A DNA stretch of 64,000 nucleotides from Aulostomus chinensis (GCA_037954235.1 JBBMOA010000004.1:31461420-31525419), one strand, 5' to 3'. Positions 34,789-44,412 are shown, counted from the first letter of the stretch. Translations and numbers: made by a program. The notes: generated by a model not told the origin, from the letters alone.

Positions 34789-34994
34789 ATGCGCCAATCA
34801 GACGGTACGCTGACAGCACGACACACGGAGGTCGCGGACTCCGCTTTTCCCATTTCTTTCGTTTTTTTCAGCCTTTTTCATTGTTCTTCCTTATTTTCCG
34901 TGCATTTTTGGTTCGTTTTTAGAGTGAACATTTTTTCCCCCCGACAGTTTTTATACTGATCGGGGGAGGTCAATTTGAGTTTTTTTTTTTCCTA
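34789..34994 (+). promoter_or_regulatory. LINE 5' UTR
   Basis: Starts ATGCGCCAATCAGACGG (with a CCAAT box at its head) and becomes strongly T-rich (Cs and Ts) before the ORF1 ATG. LINEs usually carry an internal promoter here. No specific promoter motif other than the CCAAT can be claimed. The upstream 28 bp of 5S plus its TATA-like box lie immediately before it. Confidence 0.6.
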
Positions 34995-36653
34995 ATGGAA
35001 AACTTTCGGACGGACCAAATGGATTTGAACTCTGCAAACGGATTTCAGATTACGAGCATGGAAAACGGACTTGACATAAACGCACAAACAGGTGAAGAAA
35101 ATGAAAAATGGTTGCTTGTTAAAAGAAACAATCAGAAACGAAACATGAAGAAGTCGGAAGGAAAACTGCCGGAGGGAAATGCGAGAGCGGCTTCCGCAGC
35201 GACAGCGGGGGAAAGACGGCGAGCAGCGGCTGATTCAGAGGAGATGAGCGCTGGAGCCGGTCCACAGGCAACGAGAGCTGGTGGCCTGAAGAACAGAGCT
35301 GAAGACGTGGTTCCGAGAAGACCTGGGCAGCGAGGAGCTACTGGAGAGGCGACGGAGAGTGAGAGAGAATTGGCGGCGGAAAGACATGCGGCGTCTGGTG
35401 GGGAAAGGCAGCTGCAGCAGCGACATGGAGCGGCGAAATCTGCGGGTGGCGACCACAAGTATGACAGAGAACTGACGGTCGGTGTCGAGGTAACTGGGCA
35501 GGATGAAGTCCCAGTTCTCGAATTAATGAGATGCATAAGAGCACTGTGTGGAGGTTTAATAGCCTGTAGGGCGACAGGGCCGCAGAAATATGAAATTACC
35601 ATGTCACACATCAAAGGGAAAGAGAGAATCCTAGATGGTTTCAAAATTGGGGACAACACAGTGCATGTCAAAGATCTGTGTAATGATGAACTCATGGTTT
35701 CTTTTTTAAGCTTACCAGCTTACATCAGAGATGAGGAAATTTTACAAAAGCTAGAAGGGTGGGGAGTCTCAGCTGCATCAACTATAAGGAGGAGGATGTG
35801 GCCGGGTACGCAAATTGCTGATGGGACGCGGTTTCTCAAAGTAAAGTTTACAGATAAAGTCCAATCTCTGCCTTATTCAGCACGGTTTGACACAGCAATG
35901 GGACCGGAATATTTCAGGGTCATACATGATAGGCAGGCTAGGGTGTGTAGGATGTGCCTCCAGCCGGGGCACATCCTAAGGGACTGTCCTGAGTTCTCCT
36001 GCCATAAGTGTGGTGTCCAGGGGCATTATGCAAGGGAGTGCAACAGGAAACCTAATAAGATACAGAAATGTGAGGTGTGTTGGAACAAAATTGATGAATG
36101 TAATTGTAATTATAGTGATGAGGATATTGTGCTGGAATCTGGATCTGAGGAGCTGTACAGTGAGATGGAAGGTTTAAGTGAGGGAGGAACGGAGGATGAG
36201 GAGGAAGATGACGAGGTGGGTAGTGGCGCCGCCAAGCAGGCTGCCGGTGAGGGTTACGCCCCTCAGAGAACCCAGAGCCCTCCTAAAGTGGTGCAGAGCC
36301 CAGGCACAAGGCTTGGTTCAAGTCTGAATGACATGAGCACTGACTCAGGCCCACAGCAGAGAGGAAAGGATGGAGGAGGAAACGGGTCCGAAAAGGAGCC
36401 GGAGCCTTCTCAACTCCTGGAATCAATGGAGGTGGGGGATACCCCAAGAGAATTGCAGCCGGCGGCAGCCACATCCACCAGGGTACCTACCTTAAATGTG
36501 CCCTCCACCTTCCCTCCTCAGAGTAGATCAAACAGTGACTCGGAAATGGACTTTGCCACAATAAAAAATATTCGGAAAAAGCACACCTCAATAAAAGATG
36601 CTGCGATGAAGAAAAAACAGAAGAAAGAAGAAGGGAGAGGTAAAAAATCTTGA
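34995..36653 (+). CDS. LINE ORF1, zinc-knuckle Gag-like nucleic-acid-binding protein
   Basis: 552 residues from the first ATG after the T-rich leader. Residues about 60-150 are rich in Arg, Ala, Gly and Glu and probably disordered. About 155-315 is a folded region with an RRM-like feel (LSLPAYIRDEEILQKLEGWG). Two CCHC knuckles follow: C318-x2-C321-x4-H326-x4-C331 and C336-x2-C339-x4-H344-x4-C349. Next comes a Cys cluster C359/C362/C369/C371 that lacks the His. An acidic stretch (about 375-410) and a basic tail end the protein. In Tx1/L1-type elements such proteins coat the RNA in a cytoplasmic RNP. The stop TGA is at 36651-36653, and ORF2 begins nearby in another frame. Confidence 0.88.
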   Translation: MENFRTDQMDLNSANGFQITSMENGLDINAQTGEENEKWLLVKRNNQKRNMKKSEGKLPEGNARAASAATAGERRRAAADSEEMSAGAGPQATRAGGLKNRAEDVVPRRPGQRGATGEATESERELAAERHAASGGERQLQQRHGAAKSAGGDHKYDRELTVGVEVTGQDEVPVLELMRCIRALCGGLIACRATGPQKYEITMSHIKGKERILDGFKIGDNTVHVKDLCNDELMVSFLSLPAYIRDEEILQKLEGWGVSAASTIRRRMWPGTQIADGTRFLKVKFTDKVQSLPYSARFDTAMGPEYFRVIHDRQARVCRMCLQPGHILRDCPEFSCHKCGVQGHYARECNRKPNKIQKCEVCWNKIDECNCNYSDEDIVLESGSEELYSEMEGLSEGGTEDEEEDDEVGSGAAKQAAGEGYAPQRTQSPPKVVQSPGTRLGSSLNDMSTDSGPQQRGKDGGGNGSEKEPEPSQLLESMEVGDTPRELQPAAATSTRVPTLNVPSTFPPQSRSNSDSEMDFATIKNIRKKHTSIKDAAMKKKQKKEEGRGKKS

Positions 36654-36691
36654 GGGAAAATTGGCTGTTTAAAGGTTTTTTTGGTCTGACC

Positions 36692-39600
36692 ATGTTTCTG
36701 CTGCACTCCCTTAATGTCAATGGACTTCGCACTTATGGCAGGATGACCGCCATTTTACTTAAAAGCAAGTGTGACATTCTCTGCTTACAGGAGACAAGGT
36801 GGGAAGGGGATAGCGTGGCGGCAGCAAGCAAAATGTGGGAAGGAGATGTCTTTTTTAGCAACGGCACAAGTAAATCTTGTGGCGTAGCTCTTTTAGTAAA
36901 AAAGACTATAAGTACCAATAGCAAGTTAATATATCATGACAAAAAAGGTAGAATACTTATTATAGATGTTTGCATAAACAATAGAACATACAGAATTGTT
37001 AACATATATGCCAGTAACTGTGAAAAGGAAAGGAAAATGTTTCTAAATAGTATAAGCAGATGGATAGATCATAGAACCATAATAATAGGAGATTTCAATA
37101 TCGCATTAACTAAGGATGATATATCAATTAACAATGTATACAAGAATGACACAAGCAGAACTGAGCTATATAATTTAATGAATATTCACAATTTGACAGA
37201 TGTATGGAGAATTCACAACCCATTCAAGAAAGAGTACTCCAGAAGACAGGTTGTGCAGGGAAAAATGAAACAAGCCAGAATAGATTTATGTCTAGCGGCC
37301 CCTGAAGCAACAAAACAGATCAATAAAATACAATATAATTATAACGCATGGAGTGATCACGCAACAATTGAGTGTTACTTGGGTGCTGCAGGAGGTTTCA
37401 GGGGGGGAGGTACCTGGTGCCTCAACTCCAGCCTCCTGGCAGATTCAACTTACGTTAAAAAAATCACAAAACTGCTTGATTATGCAAAAATTGAAATGAA
37501 AATAGAAAATAATTTTATAGAAAAGTGGGAAATTCTAAAGCAAAGAATTAAAAGAAGTAGTATAAATTATAGTAAAGAGAAAAAGTGGAGAGAGGAGCTG
37601 GAAGAAAATCGACTAAGAAAATTAATCAATCATGAAATAGCATTATTTGATAAAGAACCTAACAGAAACACAGAAAACTATGAATTATATAAAGCAAAAC
37701 TAGGAAACATAGAAAAAATAAAATGCAGAGGTGCAATGATAAGAAGCAGAGTTAAAAATTTAGTAGAAGGAGAAAAATGCACCGCATATTTTTTGGGGCT
37801 CGAAAAGCAAAAACAAAACAAAACTATAATAGAAAAAATCAACGATATAACTGGAAAAGAATATGACGATCAAGAAAATATACTAAGAGTAACTACAGAG
37901 TTTTATAAGGAATTATTTGATAATGGATATAGCAATAGCGAAGAGGTAGACAAGTTGTTATCAAATATCCAAACTAGTATTTCAGTGGAGGATAAGGAAT
38001 GGTCTGATGCACAAATTACTATTAATGAGATAAAGACGGCAATAGATAGCTTAAATAAAAACAAAAGTCCAGGGGTAGATGGTTTAACAGCAGAATTTTA
38101 TATTTGTTTCAAAGAGCAGATAGCTCCCCTGTTGCTGTCATTGTACCACTCAATGGAACGGGAACAGAGAACATCCAATACATTCACTGCAGGAATAATT
38201 TCACTTATCTACAAAAATAAAGGTTCAAAACAGGATATAACAAACTATAGACCAATAAGTTTACTCAATACAGATTACAAGATACTGACCAAAACACTGG
38301 CAAACAGGCTTAAACTTACAATAGGAACCATTATTGGTAATACACAGGCATACGGCATACCAGATAGAGACATCATAGATACGATCCTTACAATAAAGGA
38401 TACCGTCAGGACAATGGCAGCACAGGGGGGGTATCTGCTCGGAATTGATTTGGAGAAAGCATTCGACAGAGTAGAACATCTTTTCTTATATAAAACTTTA
38501 AAAAGATTTGGATACGGTGAAGGCTTTATTAGATGGATTAAATTATTATACGATAACGCATACAGTCAAATAAAGATAAATGGACAACTAACAGAAAAGA
38601 TCAAATTAAAAAGATCGGTAAGGCAAGGATGCCCGCTTTCAGCTCTTTTATACAGTATTGTTGCTGAGCCACTAGCTTTAAGTATAATGAATGATACAAA
38701 TATTATAGGTATAAAAACATATAGAGACAAAGTCGTTAAAATAGCACAATTTGCGGATGATATCAATATAATGTTTAAAAATGAAGAAAATTTAAATTAT
38801 ATTATAAAACATCTAGAAAGATATGAAAAAGCATCAGGAGCTAAGGTTAACAGAAATAAGTCAGAAATGATGGAATTCGGTAAAAATAGTTTAAAAAATA
38901 ATTGGGGTTTTAGCACTAAAGAATACAGGAAAATACTGGGTGTATACATTGGTAAAAATGAAGGGGAAGCCAGGGACTTAGGGTGGAGAGAACTTGTAAA
39001 AAAGGTAGAAAATACACTTAATTTATGGAGAAGTAGGGGTTTAAGCCTGAGAGGAAAGGTAATTGTCATCAATGCCTTAATACTGTCAAAAATTAATCAT
39101 GTTTTGGGGGCCTGTGAGCTACCGCAGTGGGCACTAAATTCGCTCAATGAAGCGATCTCCTCCTTCCTTTGGAGGGGAAAGGGAAATTCGATCGCTCATC
39201 GGGTGATAATTGCTAATAAAAGGGAGGGGGGATTAGGACTAATTGACATCAGTGCAAAAAAAGATGCACTCAGGGCCAAATTAGTTAGAAATTTTCTCGA
39301 TTCGAACAGGCAGTACCCCTGGGAGGACACAATGGCGGGCTACCTGGCTGAGTACGGGGAGGGGGAGAAACTCCCTCTTTATCACCTCCTTCCTGGGAAA
39401 AGCCATGGCTCGCTACCGATGTTCTACCAGGAGGTGCTAGAGGCATGGGGCAAATTCCTGCCCCACCTCAGGCCTAAGTGCAGTCAGAAAAGTCATGTGC
39501 TGCAGTTACCTTTTCTCGAAAGCACCTTTTTCACACACAATGGTAGGACACTTAAATGCAGGGCACTTCAGCAACATAATATAACAAGGGTCGGTCAAGT

Positions 39601-40510
39601 GGTGGGGGAAAGGGGTCTGTTCAGTCTCAGGAAAGTCACAACGCAACTCAAAAAAACAGGGACACCGTGCAGAAAGGATTACCTAAATGGACTAGGTAAC
39701 AAAATCAACAGAAACATAACCTCACTGTGGAGAAACTTAATCATCACGGACAAATCGAGAGCAGACCCCGAACTCCCACCGCTTGAGCTTGTCACACAGT
39801 ACACAGGGAAAGAGCTGTCACAGGTGAAAACAAAGGACTGGTACACCATAGGGATTAACTCAATGAAACGCACTCCAAAAGCAGAAAAACACTGGGCACA
39901 ATTATTCAAGGGAATACCGATAGGAAAAATCTGGCAAAACCTTAACATACCTTACATGGACAGCAATACTTTCAAGCTAGAATTCAATATCAGACACAGG
40001 AGAATTTTCACAGGAATCAAATTACACCAGATTAATAAGGAAAACTACAGTAGGACATGCCAAATCTGCAATAAAGAACCGGAAGACCAGGAGCATCTAT
40101 TCATCAACTGCAAGGAATCGGATAAATTCAGGAATTTCATAAGGATGCTACTGCAAGAGCACTGCAATTTCAGTTTGACAGATGAAACACTATGGACATG
40201 GACTCTTCTCTTTGGTACTACACTGAAACAAAAGGATCAGAACAGGACTCTCATAAATACCATACTCACTTTTGCAAAAAAATCAATATGGACAACTAGA
40301 AACTACGCTCTCTATGAAAAGAAGAAAATAAACATATTTGGGTTTTTTCACACAACACTCTTGACGCACCTACAAATCTTACATGACATGGACAAGGATA
40401 TTTTTGAAAACACTTTCTGCAGGAAAAACACATTTTTCAACATAGCAAATGGCAAAATTGAAATTAACAAGATTGACAATGGTATGTTTTCTCTTCAAAT
40501 TCCCAGCTAA
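36692..40510 (+). CDS. LINE ORF2, APE endonuclease and reverse transcriptase
   Basis: 1,272 residues from the ATG at 36692. The frame is open from 36644 and overlaps the end of ORF1. The APE-type endonuclease (1-235) shows N8 in HSLNVNGLR, E34 in QETRW, NIYASN (104-109), GDFN (133-136) and SDH (221-223), the expected catalytic set. This domain would nick the 5S target. The RT domain (about 445-740) shows NKSPGVDGL, NYRPISLLN, GIDLEKAFDRVEH, RQGCPLSALLY and FADD (687-690). A CCHC motif begins at C1123. Target-primed reverse transcription is the expected mechanism. The central part is A-rich and the last third less so. ATG is chosen over the upstream TTG because eukaryotic initiation favours it. 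Confidence 0.92.
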   Translation: MFLLHSLNVNGLRTYGRMTAILLKSKCDILCLQETRWEGDSVAAASKMWEGDVFFSNGTSKSCGVALLVKKTISTNSKLIYHDKKGRILIIDVCINNRTYRIVNIYASNCEKERKMFLNSISRWIDHRTIIIGDFNIALTKDDISINNVYKNDTSRTELYNLMNIHNLTDVWRIHNPFKKEYSRRQVVQGKMKQARIDLCLAAPEATKQINKIQYNYNAWSDHATIECYLGAAGGFRGGGTWCLNSSLLADSTYVKKITKLLDYAKIEMKIENNFIEKWEILKQRIKRSSINYSKEKKWREELEENRLRKLINHEIALFDKEPNRNTENYELYKAKLGNIEKIKCRGAMIRSRVKNLVEGEKCTAYFLGLEKQKQNKTIIEKINDITGKEYDDQENILRVTTEFYKELFDNGYSNSEEVDKLLSNIQTSISVEDKEWSDAQITINEIKTAIDSLNKNKSPGVDGLTAEFYICFKEQIAPLLLSLYHSMEREQRTSNTFTAGIISLIYKNKGSKQDITNYRPISLLNTDYKILTKTLANRLKLTIGTIIGNTQAYGIPDRDIIDTILTIKDTVRTMAAQGGYLLGIDLEKAFDRVEHLFLYKTLKRFGYGEGFIRWIKLLYDNAYSQIKINGQLTEKIKLKRSVRQGCPLSALLYSIVAEPLALSIMNDTNIIGIKTYRDKVVKIAQFADDINIMFKNEENLNYIIKHLERYEKASGAKVNRNKSEMMEFGKNSLKNNWGFSTKEYRKILGVYIGKNEGEARDLGWRELVKKVENTLNLWRSRGLSLRGKVIVINALILSKINHVLGACELPQWALNSLNEAISSFLWRGKGNSIAHRVIIANKREGGLGLIDISAKKDALRAKLVRNFLDSNRQYPWEDTMAGYLAEYGEGEKLPLYHLLPGKSHGSLPMFYQEVLEAWGKFLPHLRPKCSQKSHVLQLPFLESTFFTHNGRTLKCRALQQHNITRVGQVVGERGLFSLRKVTTQLKKTGTPCRKDYLNGLGNKINRNITSLWRNLIITDKSRADPELPPLELVTQYTGKELSQVKTKDWYTIGINSMKRTPKAEKHWAQLFKGIPIGKIWQNLNIPYMDSNTFKLEFNIRHRRIFTGIKLHQINKENYSRTCQICNKEPEDQEHLFINCKESDKFRNFIRMLLQEHCNFSLTDETLWTWTLLFGTTLKQKDQNRTLINTILTFAKKSIWTTRNYALYEKKKINIFGFFHTTLLTHLQILHDMDKDIFENTFCRKNTFFNIANGKIEINKIDNGMFSLQIPS

Positions 40511-41004
40511 GTAGTCTCTTTTTTTATAAAGCAAAGTATTTTTCAAATTTAATAAAGGGGTGAGCAAATTGGGTGGTTTATGTTTGGGTGTGTTTAACAT
40601 TTCATTTTGATAAAATTTCATAAAAAAAAAAAAAATTGTGTGTGACACTTCACGACAGGAATTTGTTCTTTTTAGTCCCATGAGGTTTTTTTTCTCTCTT
40701 TAATTTTTATTTATTTTTTTGGAATGACCTGCATTGCTCCAGTGGCTGTAGGCCCATAGTGTTGGTTTATTTGTCTAAATTTAACTTAATTTAAAAAAAA
40801 ACAAAAAAAAAACAAAAAACCTCTGATGGTGTTTTCATCAAGTTTGAGGTGTATCAAGGGTGGGGTTTTTTTTTGGTAAGATTTCTTTCCTGAAGGAATT
40901 TATTTTTTATATAATTGTTAAATTTTGTCATGTAAATAAGAATGTACAGTTGGTAAAAATGTATGCTGTATTTTTGATAATAAAAGACACAAAAAAACAA
41001 AAAA
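40511..41004 (+). other. LINE 3' UTR and A-rich tail
   Basis: Shared with the left copy (881-1381). It contains several A and T runs and CTCTGATGGTGTTTTCATCA, and ends GATAATAAAAGAC followed by an A-rich tail with a few Cs. An AATAAA-like signal (AATAAAAG) lies about 20-25 nt from the junction. The 3' UTR is what the RT is expected to recognise. Confidence 0.85.
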
Positions 41005-41102
41005 AACACGCCCGATCTCGTCTGATCTCGGAAGCTAAGCAGGGTCGGGCCTGGTTAGTACTTTGATGGGAGACCGCCTGGGAATACCAGGTGCTGTAAG
41101 CT
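41005..41102 (+). pseudogene. 5S rRNA gene lacking nt 1-21, downstream of the full LINE
   Basis: Nucleotides 22-119, starting with the right copy of the AACACGC duplication. Canonical box A, with G81T as the only change. A longer than usual T run (TTTTTTTTTT, broken by a C further on) follows. It completes the gene begun at 34761. Confidence 0.93.
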
Positions 41103-41260
41103 TTTTTTTTTCTTTGTGAGGAAAGGGCAGCTTTGAGTCTTTGGGGACCAGCATGAGCGAGCTTCCCTCACACACCTTTTCTTGAAGCGTCTTTCTGCAG
41201 CTTTCAAATTGAATGTCATGCAGCGTGTAATTTGAAGTAGACAGATGGCAGATGCAGTGT
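41103..41260 (+). repeat. Last, incomplete 5S spacer and end of the array
   Basis: Spacer sequence up to GCAGATGCAGT, then an abrupt switch to unrelated DNA. It has the rare 'CTTTCTGCAGC' and 'CAGCGTGTAATTTG' form otherwise seen only after units 8 and 11 (in part also 6 and 14). Confidence 0.88.
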
Positions 41261-41261
41261 A

Positions 41262-41786
41262 CTGTGCTTCTCTCTACTCCTCTCTCACCTCCTATATGTG
41301 TCATACATTAATTATACTCATAGGTATTACGAACTTGTCTCTTTTTCTGGAGCCTTTTAGGCTCCTCTCATTCCAGATCTGGGTGCTGCTGGAGGAGGCT
41401 GCAGAGCTGAAGAGGCTCAAGCTGCCACCCGTAGCTCCACCTACTCACATCACCGTCTGTCCATCAGTCTCTCTCTCTCTTTATCTCTGTCCCTCTCTTT
41501 CCTTCTACATATCAGTCTTCCTCCATTATCTGTTTTGTTCCTGTTCTCTTTCCCCCCAATCGGTCAAAGCAGAAGGCCGTCCCCATTGAGCCTGGATCTG
41601 CTCGATGTTCCTGCCTGTTAAAAGGAAGGTTTTTGTCGCCGCTGTTGCAGGATGTGCTTGCTGATGGAGAATTGTTGGGTGTAGATTCATTAAAGGAGTT
41701 TGGTACTGGACCTGCTCTACCTGTAAAGTGTCATGAGATAAGTTTTGTTGTGATTTGGTGCAATATAAATAAAATTAACTTGACCA
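41262..41786 (+). repeat. Dispersed teleost repeat abutting the array
   Basis: Contains the phrases CTGCCTGTTAAAAGGAAGG, TGTTGTGATTTGGTGCAAT and ATAAATAAAATTAACTTGA. From memory these are hallmarks of a very common interspersed repeat of teleosts (family name not certain). A pyrimidine-rich stretch (41461-41560) precedes this tail. Related tails occur inverted at about 45268-45320 and 58044-58108. Confidence 0.6.
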
Positions 41787-41975
41787 GTGTCATTTGTGGT
41801 CTTTCGTTAATTGCATGCCACATGAAATCATTATTAGTCACTTTTATCTCACATTTGACCTGCAGCTACAGTCTCGCAGTGGCAAGACAAGAACACTTCT
41901 ACTTCTGATGATGACAGTTTGTTCAACAATGAACTTCATCCAGTACCATGTTGTTAAACACTGGAACATCCACAG

Positions 41976-42048
41976 CGCCTGAACAGGGACTTGAACCCTG
42001 GACCCTCAGATTAAAAGTCTGATGCTCTACCGTCTGAGCTACTCAGGC
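41976..42048 (-). tRNA. tRNA-Lys (UUU)
   Basis: 73 nt. The acceptor stem GCCTGAG/TTCAGGC pairs fully (one G-U). The A box TAGCTCAGACGG and B box GGTTCAAGTCC are good, and the anticodon loop is CTTTTAA. Close to the vertebrate tRNA-Lys-UUU sequence. No run of four T is seen directly downstream. Confidence 0.92.
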
Positions 42049-42080
42049 TCTTCCTTCAGCATTTAGACAGGAAAAGAAAC

Positions 42081-42245
42081 ACCTGTGAAGGTAAAACTGA
42101 TGCTTTCTTGACTTGTTCAATCCTCCATGTTAAAGTCCAGCATGCTTTTGATTTGCTCTGATTCTCTGTGGCAAAATCCAACAAGAGGCTCCAAAAATGT
42201 CTTGAATGTCATAAGAATGCACAGGACAAGATGTTCGTTTCCTTC
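42081..42245 (+). repeat. Duplicated segment, copy 1 (between tRNA-Lys and tRNA-Phe)
   Basis: Shares ACCTGTGAAGGTAAAACTGA, CTCTGATTCTCTGTGGCAAA and other blocks with 45468-45660, in the same orientation. It points to an old duplication of a tRNA-bearing segment. Confidence 0.75.
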
Positions 42246-42291
42246 ATGTCTGCAGTTCCTCCACTGGAAAGTAAAGTCAATGCTGTTCCTC

Positions 42292-42364
42292 TGCTGAAAC
42301 CTGGGATCGGACCAGGGACCTTTAGATCTTCAGTCTAACGCTCTCCCACCTGAGCTGTTTCAGC
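42292..42364 (-). tRNA. tRNA-Phe (GAA)
   Basis: 73 nt. The acceptor GCTGAAA/TTTCAGC pairs fully, and the anticodon stem-loop AGACTGAAGATCT is as in vertebrate tRNA-Phe. The T-loop reads TCCGATC instead of TTCGATC (T55C in box B), which should weaken TFIIIC binding and the tertiary fold. May be a weak or dying gene. Confidence 0.8.
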
Positions 42365-43695
42365 TCTGAGTGAGGGCCCTGCTTCTCTCATTTTATAATC
42401 TCTTCCACTCTCACTAGAACTTAGAGAGGATTTGAGCTTCTGAAGTCATGACACATTGAACAGTTCTACAGGACCATTTTTGATGAATGTCTGAATCAAA
42501 CAAGCCTCTTTTGTTTGTCTTCTTCCCAGTTGCCTCAACATTGTGTGAGCCAATAATTCCACATCTGTACCAGACACACCTCTTGTTGGTGGGTTTTATG
42601 GATCTTTCTGTTCTAACAGTGTCTTTTATCTTAAATATGCCACTTTCACATGAAAACCTCAATAACAGGACGATATCAAAACTATTATTGCTGCTGTTGC
42701 TGTTGTTGGTTGTGTGTCTGTCTTCCATCCCCCTGTCCCCCTGTCTTTCTCTCTGCTTGTCTTTCACCCTCATCTTGTTCCCATCTTTTTGTCATTCTCT
42801 CCCTCATTTCTCTCTGTCTTTTGTCTTTTCTTCTCTATATTTGTCTTCTGCTGCTCCAGGATCAGCTCCTATCACTCAGTGGTCCAGAACCATTATGAAG
42901 CCTGATCATGAATGTGAGCAAAGCTCTTGGAACAGGCCTGCTGCCACCACAACTAAGATCCTGCAGGTCACTAGAAACTCCAGTGTCCAGCTGACAAGTG
43001 GACTTTCCTCTGATCTGTGGTGGTGCTGAGTTTAGCAAACAACTCCAACAAGAAGATGAAGGAGGCCATCAACTCCTCCAAGCTCAACATCTATACTGGC
43101 TTTACTGGGAGATCAGGAGGTCAAAGCAGATCTTCACCCTCCACCTCAGATGGTTTCTACTCACAGAGATGAGGGACCAGTTCAAACCAGTTACCTGGAG
43201 CTCCCTTAAGCCATTGTCCCCATCAGCTAACATCTGGATCTGGACCTGCACCGGTGCTGACTTGTGTCTTGAGTCCCCAGAGTTTGTTGAACCAGAGAAG
43301 CTTCAACTGGTGACGGTCGTACAACCAAGCGTGAAGGTGAGCCTGCATTGTCTGATCTGGAACTAACAGGGGAATTAGCAAGTGCTCTGACTGTTCTAGA
43401 GTTGCTGCTGAGTTGAATTTGAATTTATTTGTTGAAATGTTCCAGTTTCTATGAGGTCAGGGAAGATTGGTGTGGATCTAAAGGTCCCATGTTGGATCCC
43501 AGGACATTGTTTTGGCTCATTTGAACATTTTCAAACCCTCGTTGCTCAGATTTTACATGAATTTGATCATGACTTTTGGACAAATGTCTTGTTTATTAAT
43601 TAAATAATCACTTCAGTTATGAATTTAGTGAGTCAACCAGACTTGGTCAATAACAAAAGTTAGTCTGGTTATTATTCAGTTTCCAGTCAGTAGGG

Positions 43696-43703
43696 ACACA
43701 CAC

Positions 43704-43756
<53 letters not shown>
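43696..43756 (+). repeat. (CA)n microsatellite
   Basis: About 30 CA repeats with one CACG interruption near its start. Confidence 0.97.
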
Positions 43757-43757
<1 letters not shown>

Positions 43758-44325
43758 CCTGTCTTTGATATAAAATGGTCTGTCACGTTCACGTTGGAAG
43801 ATTTCTCTGACTCAATTGTGAATAAAGAGATTCTTCATCTGACACCTGAGTCTTGATCCACTGATTCCTCTGATCCACCTCTTTCTGCTCCAACAAGGCT
43901 GACATGGATCAGGTGGGTCCATGTCATCCAATCAGTAGGTTTCTCTTCTCAATTAATTTTCTTCATCCCAGTTTAGATTGATTCTTCTCAGCCTCATGAA
44001 GGAGCATCTGATCAGGTGTTTGGCTGCTTGTTGGTTGTAATTCCATAGAGTTTAATCTCAGATGTTATAGAATTAATAAGAACATCTTAAAGACCTTTGT
44101 CCAACACTTGAAACTCACCTGTCTGTCGAGGCCCAACTGGCCTTTGGTAGTGAGGTGGTGGATGCATGTGAATGAAATGAGGCTCGTGTTGCTGTGAGTA
44201 GCCACTAGAGGGAGACACCTGTCATTCCTCCCAGCTGACAATGAGGCTTCACAGCTGCATTTGAAGCTGTCCTTTATGAGTCACAACTGTCTTGAGCTCA
44301 GGAGCCAAACTCACCGAAAAAATAT

Positions 44326-44412
44326 GCAAGTGGCTTTGGACAAAGGCGTCTGCTCAATGAAATTGTAGGATTGTAGAATTCTATAAATGTATAATATAAT
44401 TGTAGAAATGCT
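44326..44412 (+). repeat. Dispersed repeat tail (GTCTGCTnAATG type)
   Basis: GTGGCTTTGGACAAAGGCG followed by TCTGCTCAATG and simple AT-rich sequence. The motif 'TTTGGAnAAAAGCGTCTGCTAAATG' is a frequent SINE-like tail in fish (established knowledge, family uncertain). An inverted, shorter relative is at 46289-46345. Confidence 0.55.

Larger units (their letters stand above)
34789..41004 (+). mobile_element. Full-length 5S rRNA-targeted non-LTR retrotransposon (Tx1 clade, Mutsu-like)
   Basis: About 6.2 kb: a 206-bp 5' UTR, ORF1, ORF2, a roughly 490-bp 3' UTR and an A-rich tail. Both ORFs are uninterrupted. The two-ORF structure with APE endonuclease, RT and C-terminal CCHC, together with insertion at a fixed site in 5S rDNA, fits the Tx1 clade, which contains the 5S-specific Mutsu elements of fish. 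The family name is my inference; no database comparison was made. Because both reading frames are intact and the 3' end is nearly identical to the left copy, it is probably young and may be active. Confidence 0.9.

Noticed and set aside
35132..35695. 187-codon minus-strand frame opposite ORF1
   Set aside because: Shadow of the GC-rich ORF1 coding strand, where the + frame has clear zinc knuckles.
36650..36691. TTG at 36650 as ORF2 start
   Set aside because: Non-ATG starts are rare in eukaryotes. The ATG at 36692 directly precedes the endonuclease motif HSLNVNGLR. Frameshifting is kept as a separate finding.
42487..43366. Overlapping + strand open frames after a pyrimidine tract ending in CAG
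   Set aside because: The tract could mimic a splice acceptor, but the frames give low-complexity hydrophobic or unrecognised peptides with no consistent exon structure.
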